From Zeugodacus cucurbitae (lineage: Eukaryota; Arthropoda; Insecta; Diptera; Tephritidae): a DNA stretch of 64,000 nucleotides. The position numbers and the translations under genes are program-made. The stretch spans positions 36,946,001 to 37,010,000 of the forward strand of contig NC_071670.1 in NCBI RefSeq assembly GCF_028554725.1. The letters are read 5' to 3'. This document shows positions 22,274 to 33,440 of this stretch, piece by piece; position 1 is the stretch's first letter, and each line of letters begins with the position of its first letter. The notes beneath the pieces are model-generated. The model made no database searches, was not told the DNA's origin, and saw nothing but the letters and a program-made list of their open reading frames with translations.

Positions 22274-25200
22274 TTCGAGTATGTTTGTCGGGTTGCGCAT
22301 GACGTGCAGCCGCTTTGGGACACTGACAAAGAAGCATTCAAGTGGTTGGAATATTTGCGGTCTTTTGTGCTTTGATTTTTCCCCTTTTTTGTTGTCAGCA
22401 CATACAAACAGGCATTCCACCGTTAGTTGCTTGCCGAGTGTTTTTTGTAAATAGCTCCACGATAGTGTACGATACTGATGTACCGAAAGCGACCACAGCG
22501 CCGGTTAAAGGATTGCGCAGTGGAATGCCAATGCCTTTGACGCGCAAAAAAGGGCACATTATCTCGACTGTCAGGTGGTGTACGCTGTATGTCGGGCTGA
22601 TTTGTGCAAACACAAAACGACAGGTGGTTGCTTTGCTTGTGTATCTTTTGACCCCATCACTTTGAGTGCTTTAGCGATTTCTTGACTTTTGACTGCTTTG
22701 AAGTGGGTTAAGTAAATGAGTTTCGTGCTTGCTTTATTGGTTATCTCATTGTCGTTGTCTGTCTGTCGGCATATTTTCGTGACACCTCTTTCAATTACAT
22801 TTTTGTTTTGTTCTGTTTAGTTGGAAAGGTCGTATATTTTCAGCTGGATAATAAGGTTATAATTTCACTTTTGCCTGAGGAATGGTAATTTTTTGTTAAA
22901 GGTAATTAGCTATTACTAAAAAGAAGATAAATTAGCAGGGAAGCCGCAATATTGAGTTGCTTTAGGCTCACTTGATCCTCTCACCTATCCTGGGCCCTTA
23001 CATTCCAGAAACTTAACGGATGGATTTCAAAAGGTCACAGTGCTTTCAATTCATTTTTTTTCGAATATATTAATTTAGTTCTTCCTGGGTGAGTATAAAT
23101 AATATTCCTGAGATAAAGAGTTGGAGAAGCAGTACGGCTCTAGCGATTCTGAATATTTTTTGAACAGCTCTAGATAAACTCCACAATGTTATTTGAGTTC
23201 CTCACTAAGCCGTTGTCAAAATATATGGCATAAGAGCCTTGTTAAAAGAGAATTTTACTGCCTCTTCCCAAGTTATTGCGTTCCTACTTTCGGCTTTTGG
23301 GACCAACTTCTATAAATTGGAAAGTCCTTATTAGGTCAAACGACTTCAAGAAGATCAGCTAAGTGCTCTTAGTATTATGTACGTGATCTAAATGCTGTAT
23401 TATGCAGAACTTTTAATTGAGACCTTCCAGGTTTAGTTCATGTTGAAATCCATTTCAATCCCAATCTTGAAACCTATCTATCCTAGTAGTAGTAGTGGAT
23501 TATAGATATCGGTATAATCGACTACCAATAATCGGAAATGAACCCAAATTAATATCCGGCCAGGGACTATCGATTCGGGTGAATTCTTCAAAATTATCTG
23601 GACAATGTTTTGACTCTGGCTAACCCTATTTGAAAAGAACGAGACGGCGGTACGATTATTTTTCGAGAACTATTAGCCATGCCGAAATTCTAGACAAGAC
23701 CTTGAATGTTCTGAAGACAATAAACTTGAAAACCTAAATTTGGAGTTCTTTCCTTTATGTAATCCCAGGTATAATCACAAAACTAGTAGATAAGAACAAC
23801 TACTTGAATAACAGAAATACAACATTTTCCTACAGATATAGGTACAAAATTTAGCGCTTACTTAGAGTGAGGTACGAAAAATTCTTTCCAATGAAGTTGT
23901 TTATGAATTACAATCTGACCTGAAGCATTGCCATTACGAAACCTCCAGAAGCTTTATGATTATTGATATTTGAAGACATATCTAACCTTATGAAAACATT
24001 TTTAATGAAGAAAGTGTGGAAAGACGTAACAATAATATAACTTGATTCGACAAAAATATAGATAAAGAACTTATTTTGGATCGAAAGTTTTTCCATAGTT
24101 GTTTCAACGAGGAAATTTAACGATTGAGCAGAAACACTTTGAACTATGTTATCCCAACAAAAATATAGATTTATCTTCTTCTCCTCAGGTTATACTATAA
24201 TACTAAGAAATAAAGCAAAGAATATATTTATTTAATGAGAGCATAGCAAAAGAAACATGTGGCATCGTAAAACCCCGCCAAAGCAGTGCGGGAACCCCCG
24301 CTAAATCCACAACAAGCATGCAAGCATTGATTGCAGAAATCACGAAGAATCGCGCCAACAAAATAGAATAAATAAAAGATTTTAATGTGCATTGTGGAGG
24401 GCTGTGGTATGCATTGTTATTGTTGTTGCAAACGCGAAGGTTGCAAGTATTTTAATAGCAGTAAAACAAGCAGCAACCCAACAATGGAATGCGATTTGTT
24501 GATGGCACTTGCAGGCGGCGCCGTTGTCGGTATCGGTGCAGCATCCACTAATAGCGGCAACAAAAGCGCTTTCAATTAAAGGCGGGAAGTCGTTGAAACT
24601 GTTAAATTGTTTACCCACCGCAAGCGCACATGTATTCTATAAGTATTTGAATAGCACCCGCCACAGACTGGCAGCCCAATGAACTTCGCTGGTCATGCGG
24701 AGAGATCCGCCGAAGTCACCACAAGGTTAGCGAAATAGCGTGTAGCAGATGCTAAGACAGGCAAATTATGGGCAGGACCGCTAGATATAATGCGGAAGAG
24801 TGGGAACACGATAAAGACGCGCCTTGACTGGTTTTGTTAGCTTTTGGTGGGCTTCACTTTTATTTTATTAAATTCCATATAGTTTTCAGGCTTCCGCTCT
24901 GCCTCTTCTATCGTGTTCGCTATATTCTGCTTCTACTATTTTCTTTATTATCTCCTCCTATCTTAAGTTCTCAGCAGCTTTGATTGCCTTCCTTCTAGGC
25001 ATCCCCACTCACGCTCTCCCAGTCACACGTTTTATAACGGCACATGAATGAGCGGCAAAATGAATGAATACAGGAAGTTTTATGGAGTTTTAATTAATTT
25101 CCTTCTTTGCAAAGCCAAAGAAAAACAGTAAGACGATAAAGCTTGACTTGGTGTTTGCAAAATGTTCTAAGTAAATGAAATAAGCACTCCCACGCGGGTA

Positions 25201-25894
25201 ATACAGTAAGCTCCATACCCTGCTCTCTCTATCTTTATTCCCCTGTTCTCTCTCTCCCTACAATCACGGCGTTAATTCGCGCAGTTAAGAAGTAAAAACT
25301 GTATGTGTGCGTGCGGTTCCGCGTGCAAGAAGGTCAAAGGAAATTGCTGGCAACTTCTGTTAATAGAAAACCTAAAAGTACATGTGCAAGAGAGAGAAAG
25401 AGAGAGCGGCAGTTGTTGTTTGTGTTTATCATGCGTGTACCAGAGGCATTCATTGCGAAGGGTGTTTAAATATTTAACGAGCTTGTATAAATTGTTGCTG
25501 TATAAGAAAGTTATGGAAGACAACTTAAATAAACATACTTGTTAAATAGGTTTGATTTGTATGCGACTTTAAGAGTGTTATCGGTACTGGCCGACACTAA
25601 TTTGAATGGTTGGGGATACCTCAGAGGAAATAAGTAACAAAAGTGAAGTTGGAAACTGGAGTTCTTGAGTTCATCAAGTTAAAAAAAGATATTATCAAAT
25701 TTCTGTAATGTCCAAATCGAAGTCTTAGAAATATCCACAGCTATCAATTCCTTCATGGTTTTAGAATTTTTCGGTATTTAAGATATTTCTCCATTTGGGG
25801 ATAAAATAAAAGAAAGGGATACCCCCTTAGTAATATCGATACACACATTAAGAGTGTCCCACTCACTGAAATACCTAAATCACCGTTATCTCGT
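22274..25894. other. Noncoding stretch with one odd small frame
   Basis: At 24385-24579 a 64-codon plus-strand frame is cysteine-rich at its start and then has a small hydrophobic, glycine-rich segment (ALAGGAVVGIGAA). It is overlapped by a 78-codon frame on the other strand. I do not recognise either. Pyrimidine runs occur at 25220-25258. Nothing else stands out. Confidence 0.5.
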
Positions 25895-25895
25895 T

Positions 25896-25944
25896 TGTCA
25901 TACGTCAAGTCAACTGTCAGCTGTCACATGACGCTTTGTTGTCA
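25896..25944. promoter_or_regulatory. Second small TGTCA cluster
   Basis: TGTCA occurs at 25896, 25915, 25922 and 25940, with TGAC at 25928 and the palindromic CTGTCAGCTGTCA arrangement. It resembles the denser cluster at 7.4 kb. Whether either binds a TALE homeodomain factor is inference. Confidence 0.25.
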
Positions 25945-27454
25945 ACCACGTTCGCAGTTTGAGTTATATAACAAGTTATTTATTTCATCACATTCAATTT
26001 AATCTTAAAGTGCTCGCTTCAATATTGCGCGCGACTTGCCTTTGATATTTGAGCGCAACCTGTGCGAAAGGTAATAACTATTATAACAACAAAAGCATAC
26101 CTTAGTTGCCAACCAAGTCGCAATTTAAAACGTCTCCAAAGAGTTTTGTGTTTACATTTATTTCAATTAAAATTTCCTCGACGAAATCGCATAGCAACTG
26201 CATTGTAGGCGGTGTGAGCGGAGAGAAGACGTTTCAGATTGCGTGAGCGTAGAAAATTAATTATATCGATTTATTTTCGCGACAACGCGCAATAATTTAC
26301 TACACTTAACTCAGGGTCATGAGTCGTGGCTAATTAAATGGCACGACTAAAGTGTTGGTGGGAGTATGGGAAAAAGTTTGTATAACTAAATAGGTATATT
26401 TAAAATTTTCTCAAATAATCGTTTCTGTTCGGTTGTTTTAGATAAAATTTAATAAAAAAAAAAATAATTAATAAAATATAGAATTTAATAAATAAATAGA
26501 TTTATATTTAAGATAAAATATTTATAAATTAATTCTTGTATGTCTATATCCTTATTCTATTTTTTTTGATTTGTGGTTGGATCTATATTTCGCATTTCAT
26601 TATTACTACATAAGGTCATTCAAGGGCTTAAAAATAGCTTTTCTTTTCCTTTCGGCTGCCTCTCGTATGGTCGTACTTCCCGGTATTCTTTCATCTAAAT
26701 ATTAAAGCTTCACTTTCATGAAAATTTGTTTCAGCAATAGATCTCCTCACACAACTTTTTCAATTCTGACAGCCGCTTAAATGTTGTGAAAAACTGCACA
26801 TATTGCGAACCTATTCCTACATCTTAAACTATTTCTGGAGGAGTTTTATCATCTTTGTAAAGTACTTCCTTTATATATGTTACCTACGACCTGCGAGTCA
26901 CCTGAAAAGTTAGAAATAGGAACAACTACAACAACCCAATCCAAGTGCTAAAGCCTCTTTGGCTATGTTTTCAATCATAACATGAGGCTTTGCATGAACA
27001 ACTTAACCTCGAAAAGGATGAATGAGATATAAGAAAGCGGCTGAGTGTGACAGCATACAGTTATTTATTTAATAATTATTAATAACTAAATTTAATCTAA
27101 GGCTTCTTACTTAGATGGCGTTGTGAAGCACTGATACCAAAAAAAAAACTGTAAGCCTATTTTAATTGTTTTCGAATAAGTGAAAGTTATTTCTTAATTT
27201 TTGGAAAACTTTTGTTCCAAGTCTCTCTCGTAACATTACGACTGTTGATTATACTACTTCTTGTTAATTGAGAGCCAATACCATGTGGCTGGTGTTCTAA
27301 AGCAACTTGTATTTTCGAGATTTATTTATGGTTGGCATGAAGAATCAAGTCACAAATAAGAGACAGACTTCAGACGCTTTCTATAAGAATTCCTAGGATC
27401 ATATTCAATACAGAAACAGCTGTAGAAAGTTAAATGTAGTAAAGTAAGAAATAC
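25945..27454. other. Noncoding stretch
   Basis: Very AT-rich at 26395-26560. No gene, RNA gene or element end recognised. Confidence 0.6.
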
Positions 27455-27458
27455 TTAA

Positions 27459-28067
27459 GGGGTTACATGGGTTTTGTCGCGTAAAAATGGCCTAATTTCA
27501 ATATTTTTATTCCATGAAAAACATTATTTATTTTATTCGAACTTTTTTCTTATAGATACATACATATTTAAAGAATAATTTCTGAAATTTTCAAAAAAAA
27601 AGTGAAACCCCTCCATTGCGACATCATTTCCGGTCACCCCTCGGTAAAAAGGTGCTTCCGCTTGTCAGCATAACTCCTGACAGGATCATCCAAAATGAAA
27701 AAACAAAAATAAGTATTTTAGGTAAGACCATAATTTCGTGCTTGAACGAAGGAAAGGCAAAAAAAGTGAAAATTGGAATTCTGGAAGACATTTTTCCCAA
27801 AAAATAAAAATTTCGGTCAAATTTGCTTGACATTTTTTTTTTTAAATAGTTGTAATTGAAAAAAAATCCTTCGTTCGAGCACGAGTAAATTGTATCTCGA
27901 ACACCTGTTCAAAATTTCGTCAAGATCGGTTGAGTAGTTTTCGAGAAAACTTGGCAACCGACTTTGAAAATACGGTGCCGAGAAAAACGCGTTTAAAGTT
28001 TTGAGTAACAATAGTACTTGACTTCCAAAAAAACAAAAAAATCGATTTTTTGAATCCACGAAACCCC
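27459..28067. mobile_element. TTAA-flanked terminal-inverted-repeat element (609 bp), nonautonomous
   Basis: The left end GGGGTTACATGG (27459-27470) and the complement of the right end, GGGGTTTCGTGG (28067-28056), match at 10 of 12 bases. TTAA lies directly outside both ends (27455-27458 and 28068-28071), which is the target duplication of piggyBac-type transposases. No transposase frame is present; the longest frame is 80 codons and has no domain. An internal inverted repeat (27737-27753 against 27867-27883) could fold. A MITE mobilised by a TTAA-specific transposase is the simplest reading. The TTAA could partly be chance in AT-rich DNA. Confidence 0.6.
27737..27883. repeat. Internal inverted repeat of the TTAA element
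   Basis: CGTGCTTGAACGAAGGA at 27737-27753 matches the complement of 27867-27883 (CGTGCTCGAACGAAGGA) at 16 of 17 bases, with 113 bases between the arms. Transcribed, this would give a long-loop hairpin. Confidence 0.8.
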
Positions 28068-28071
28068 TTAA

Positions 28072-30819
28072 ACAACTTCGTCTTGAGCTTTTACTATGAA
28101 TTATTTATTTTTCCACGTAGAATTTAAAGAGATATTTCTTCTTCTTGTGAGGTATTCTATAAATTTAAACACAAAAATATATTTTTAGATATCTTCAGCA
28201 ACCAAAAGTTTCTACTTCCTTACTTACGTAACATTCAAAAGAAAATGCAATGCCTCACTTCTCTTCTTCCCACCGGTTCAAACACTTAAACCTGGTCTAA
28301 CGGTTTCCAATTGATTAATTTTATGTTACGCATTTTCGTGACCACTGGCCACACCAAGATCATTTATTTTTCCTTGTCACGTTTTTTGTTGTTTGTGTGT
28401 ACTTCAACATTTTCTCATACACATACTCACATACAGACACATACATACATTTCTGCGTGTGTGTGTGTGTGTGTGTGTGTGTGCTGGCAAGCCCACCCAA
28501 CCACCAAACCTCAACAATAATTTGGCAATAAAAAGTGAACACTCAAACCAAAGTGCCTTACATAAGTGTGTGTATACACATACATTTTACCGTTAGACGT
28601 AATACTTGCAAACTGCCGTGTAAGTTGTGGTCATTTGTGTTTGGTATTCCTATTAGCTCCTACCGCATATATGTACATACATACATACTTACATATATAT
28701 ATATAGCAAATGATTATATGAGTGCTTGAATAGACCCTGGAATACAAAAGCGTGCAAAACAAAGGCAACAACAACAACAATGATCAATGAATGGAGTGTA
28801 TTAAAGTGGCGCTGTCACGTGGTAACAAAGCATGCGCCTCGCACCGTCGCCGCTTCGCTTTTGGTCGATAATTTTTGTTAATGTAGCAGAAAATAGTAGC
28901 TGCCACTCGTCCCGCCCACATTCGCCACACGCCTACAAGCGCCGGCATGTTTTCGCCACTGCGGGCTTACGAGTATATAAATAGGTTTAAAGAGGTAGGT
29001 GTGTGTGTGTATGTACGAGTTTGAGACAAACCGAATCCTTAACGTCCTACGACCTGTCAACCGTCTGTCAGCTGACCCATGTGTCTTGGTTCACTGGCAA
29101 CATCATTGAGTGCCGTCCAATGAATTGATTTATTTGTTGGTTATTTTTGCAAATAACCGTAAATGCTAAGCGAAATAGTGAATGAGGTCGGTTTTTGGTG
29201 CATAATTTTCGCAGCTGCTCTTGGATATACCCCCACAGTGCTTGCTGTCAGTCAAAATCATTAAGCGCACGTTTTTACAATATTTGTCCCAGACTCCTAG
29301 CGGTGTGCCTAGTAGGATTCATGTGAGGATTGTTGCAGTATTCGTTAAATATGTTCAGATGAGATTTGTTAGGGAAACAAAAGAAAAAAAGAAACAAAAG
29401 ATATAATTTACAGTTATGAACTCAAGTTCTAAAGACGGGTGTAATCGAACATTTTATATTACCGCAATGGGAGCTCGGAGAAGTTATGACCCGATTTCTC
29501 TCATTTTTGGACTGAGACATATTATGGGATGAAAAATATTTGAATTTCATCAAAATATATGATAGAATATTTATTAGAAGCACTCAAGTCCTCATGTTCC
29601 ATATATGGGACCTTGAAAACTTATGATCCGTTCAATTATGAACCCAAGTTCTAAAGACAATCTAGACTTCAAAATATCTGACCGCCTACGATTTTTTGTT
29701 TAAGCGGGGTTCATATAATAGTATGGTATATCCAACCGATTGGAAGGTGTTTCTTATTTCGGTAGATGAGATGGCTGCAGAAAGTAGTCATCGGTATAAG
29801 GTTCAACAAAGTTGTACATGGGAAAAAGGGTCATCCTTGGACTCATTGTGAGTTTCTCTACTTTCACGAGACGTCTCGAGAACACAATCCTCAATAGATG
29901 CCGTTTTGACAGCTGGAAGTTGGTGAACTTTTTGATTTCTTCTCGGATAATGATGTCAAGTGTTTACTTATAAGTCTACCGGATCACGAGGGAGTGGGAT
30001 ATGACAGTATATGATTCCTGCTCTGGAACTACAATTTCAAATTACGTTATTCGAATATTTTAGATAAGTCTGACTCTCTGATAACCACTATAATTGGCCT
30101 TTAGAGCTTAGCTTAGCAATTGGTTCAATAGTATTGTCTATACTATTCTTTACAGAAAGATTATGCAAGTCATTATAAAGCTCCTTCTTTATGTTTCTTT
30201 AAACACTTCAGCGAGATTATAAATTTCCGGATGTTAAAATAGAAGCTATTCGAACTCGTTTCAAAAAGATTCATCTAGTTTTTGTCAATCAATTGTTTCG
30301 CAGATAGGTTTCTAATATTATGCATTCTAGCTAGAATAAAGGGAATATGAAGTACATCTGTGAAGTTTCGACAAATGTCATCGTAACTCTATTAAGGGTA
30401 AAATACAAGTATTACTAATGATGATCCAGCCAAAAAATATATACCGCTAGATGGCGCCAGAGTCAACTTATTTTGAAAATTTAAGTTTCTGGTTCTATTT
30501 GAACTTTATTCGAAAAATGTATGAACTACATTTCCAAAAACACCAAGTGACACCAGAATTCAACCAGAAACTTGATTAAAGCAAATGCTGTTGTATGAAA
30601 TTGTAAAAGTGAAAAGCTTCTGATAACAAAAACATATGGCGAAAGGAACTTTTGGTAGAATAATAATAAATTTGACCTTTCCAGAATCAACCAATGGCTT
30701 TATATATCAGAGGCTTAGTGACAGAATTCACTTTCTTTCCTGATACTGTGCGGGGTCTCCTCTGCCATGAGGATATTCTTTACCTACGTATTCTAAACTG
30801 GTGAAGTAATTTTGTTTGA
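28072..30819. other. Noncoding stretch
   Basis: Contains the GT microsatellite at 28457 and ACAT runs near 28670-28700. The text at 29480-29515 (CCGATTTCT, then TTTTTGGACTG) resembles part of the dispersed repeat at 46 kb, so an old fragment of that family may lie here. No gene recognised. Confidence 0.5.
28457..28482. repeat. GT dinucleotide microsatellite
   Basis: Thirteen perfect GT units. Confidence 0.95.
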
Positions 30820-30822
30820 ATA

Positions 30823-31115
30823 TATCGATAATTATTTATTCTGTAATATTTGATACTCTCTTTTATTCCAAGATTTTAAGATTGCTAATCTTTGTACTTA
30901 ATATGAGCTAAGTAGAAGAGTCTTTTGATCGTATCCTGTTGATTTTGTTTTTAAATCTATCGATAATTATTTAACCTGCAACATTAGGTAGTGCCTTTCA
31001 AGCCGAGACTTTCTTTCTAGTCGAAATTTAATTTCCTGCAGTCTAAAAATCTCGTGGTTCAGATATTGATCTTAAGATCACTCTTATCTTTACTTAAACC
31101 GTGTAGAAGAGTATT
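30823..31115 (+). repeat. Weak tandem duplication with TATCGATA words
   Basis: TATCGATAATTATTTA is identical at 30823 and 30958 (offset 135), and GTAGAAGAGT is shared further on at 30912 and 31103 (offset 191). Sequence between is only loosely similar, so this is an old duplication with an insertion of about 56 bases in the second unit. Confidence 0.45.
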
Positions 31116-32639
31116 TTGGTTCGTCATCGATTTTCAAAACCTATGGATCGGGGTTTCTAAAAGCCAACATTATATTAAAATGCAGGAAATAGCGTCGAAT
31201 GAGTTCTAGTGAAACTTTTAAGTTCCCGAAAGATTCCGGATTATTACAAACCAAAGCAGATCCTACGATTAACGCGTTGAATTACCAAACAACTGCTTAT
31301 CGTGTTACTACTACCGTTACCCAAATCAAGTTAAATGAGTAAGAAATATTGCAGTGTAGGCGTGTTTATCGAGATGGTTTCTACGGAAATTAAATGTAAG
31401 AAAATGCAATAATAACAGCAATAAAAATGTCAATGCCAATAATAAATATGAATAATGGTAATGACCAGTTGTAAACGGCAAATCGATACAAATGCGAACG
31501 AGCCACATATGAATACATACATGAAGTCAACACACACATATATGCCTATTCAGATATGTATGCGAAAATGGGCTTGTACGCCATATAATGAATGAAATAA
31601 GAAAACCACAGCAACAACAAATGTATCACGTCTTGATGTGTATGCTTAAGACCTCACCGCCGTTGCTTAAGCGTCTCACAATGCATGCCACAACAGCTGA
31701 CTAACATTCATTTACCCTTCATGCGAAGCGAAAAATGCTAAATCCTCGCACAATCCTGTTGGTAATGCCCGTCGTACGGGACATTAAAGCAAGTGCACCC
31801 ACACCCACGTCACACGCGAGGGCATAAAAATTGCCATCTATGCTGTTTGTAGCGCAAAAGGATACAAATACAAGTTGAATAACTGTATAGATATACGTAT
31901 GTATATATATAAACAGATGTACATGCGTGCACCAGTATTTGTATACTTCAAAGATTTGTTAATGATTTCGGCAGGGATTTGCTTTTATTGTTGTTGTTGT
32001 TGTTGCGCCGCAGATTGTCCCAAAAGCAGCAAATAAAAGTAAAAGCTAAGCTGTCAAATTGTCGCCGTATTTAGGCTTACACATGGGTTAAGATTTACCA
32101 GCAACAGCAACAACAACAGTCGTCACGGAAAGTATCAAAGAAGCAAAGAAGAAAGCAAAAGCAAGAAAAAAGTAGAATAAACGGTCGCAACAAATGTCCT
32201 AAGCCTCAAAACACGCTGACCGTACAATTATAGCTAAGACTAAGAGATAACCCATTTATGGGGATAAATTCCTTTTCTTTTCTTTTTTTAACAACCAGAA
32301 AAAGGTTGCAGAACAAAATCCAACAAATCTAACTGTTGTATGGCGAGATAACAGCAGTCGGTAGATAACTTTTGAGACGACATTTTCTTTGTGGTTTCCT
32401 TTTGGGAAAGCAAAGCCCTTCCACATTGTGCACACCAAAGCTGTAAGATTTCTTATGGTGTCTACTCACGTTGCTGTGATTCAAATATTATTAACTCTAA
32501 TGCGGTGTTGACACTTACCTGGAAAGAGAAGAGAAGAAGAGAGTTAGTTGGTTTAAAAATTTTAGAAATATATAATATGGTATATATATATATGGTAGAA
32601 ATATTTAAAAGACATAGAGATATGATCATTTTAATTTAG
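31116..32639. other. Noncoding stretch
   Basis: A-rich tracts and CAACAACA runs, for example at 32100-32120. No gene recognised. Confidence 0.6.
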
Positions 32640-32664
32640 TTCTTTAATTACAGACTAGTAAAAG

Positions 32665-33205
32665 GAAAGAACTTCCGAACCACTGCAGTATTTTTCAAGC
32701 GGAGGTGTTTGCTATTGGGAAAGCCGCAGAGCTAGCTCTAACAAGGCAACACCTCGGTTTGCATTTCGGCCAAAAGTGTTTTGGATACCAGGGTGGCGGT
32801 GGAGAGAGTTGTGCCAACACGATGATCTGGACACGGGCATGACAAGAAAAATCCTAACACGTTGGACAAATATACCGGGGTGTAAAACCGCTAAAGCCAT
32901 GTGTAAAGCGGTAGACCCGAAGTACACCAAACTCCTACTGTCACTCGATAGAAGGGACTGTAGGAGTTTGGTGGGAATACTCACTGGCCACTGGTCTGGT
33001 GGCGGCACATGCCTACAAAATGGGACTTACGGATCGAGATAACTGCAGGAAATGTCAGGGGGCCTCACAATATGAGAATCTGGAAGAGGTATCGAAAGTG
33101 AAGCCACAAAAAATTTTAAAATTCGCGTCAAGCGCAGGCATCCTAAAGGATGACTACTTCTCGTGGACAACGTCTGTACGTTTCCAATGCAGCAATCTAC
33201 TTTAA
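32665..33205 (+). pseudogene. LINE ORF2 3' fragment: RNase H region and C-terminus, broken
   Basis: Remnant of the RNase H domain and tail of a non-LTR retrotransposon polyprotein. Visible in order are LPNHCSIFQAEVFAIGKAAE (the RNase H glutamate block), a WIPG block after an apparent deletion, CRSLVGILTGHW, and after a frame change AAHAYKMGLTDRDNCRKCQ with a CxxC pair. The last block is VKPQKILKFASSAGILKDD. Most of the domain between FQAEV and WIPG is missing, and the part of the zinc knuckle after CRKC is lost. It differs from the family of the three other RNase H fragments in this window. No function remains. Confidence 0.8.
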
Positions 33206-33211
33206 AAGCTG

Positions 33212-33440
33212 TTTTTGGACTTCTATATCCGCTATTTCGCGTGGTTCCAAAAAGTGAGTTCCGAGTAGTAATTGTGCTGATCTCGCAAAGGCCAGATTTT
33301 CCAAAAAAGTGATGAGATGATTCCACCTTGTCCTCCTCCACACAGCTTCTACTAGCTAGCATTCGGTAATCTTTTTAACCTAACAGCGTGGATCCCGAGG
33401 GGACAATGGCCAGTTAGCGATTCCGCTGTCAGCTATCAAC
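33212..33440 (-). pseudogene. LINE ORF2 C-terminal fragment, family 2
   Basis: Read on the minus strand this gives GHCPLGIHAVRL, then a CxEEDKVESSHHFF zinc-knuckle block and the start of the following tail, with frame shifts. Its nucleotides align with 41225-41410, which is the same region of another copy in the same orientation. It abuts the plus-strand LINE fragment just upstream, so two different LINE 3' ends point at each other. Confidence 0.75.

Noticed and set aside
24385..24579. Cysteine-rich 64-codon frame as a small secreted peptide
   Set aside because: No signal peptide at its start, cysteines clustered by TGTTGTTGTTGC repeats, and an equally long frame on the opposite strand.
28668..28720. 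Possible CRISPR-like or satellite array of ACATACAT units
   Set aside because: Plain tetranucleotide microsatellite; the organism is a eukaryote and there are no spacers.
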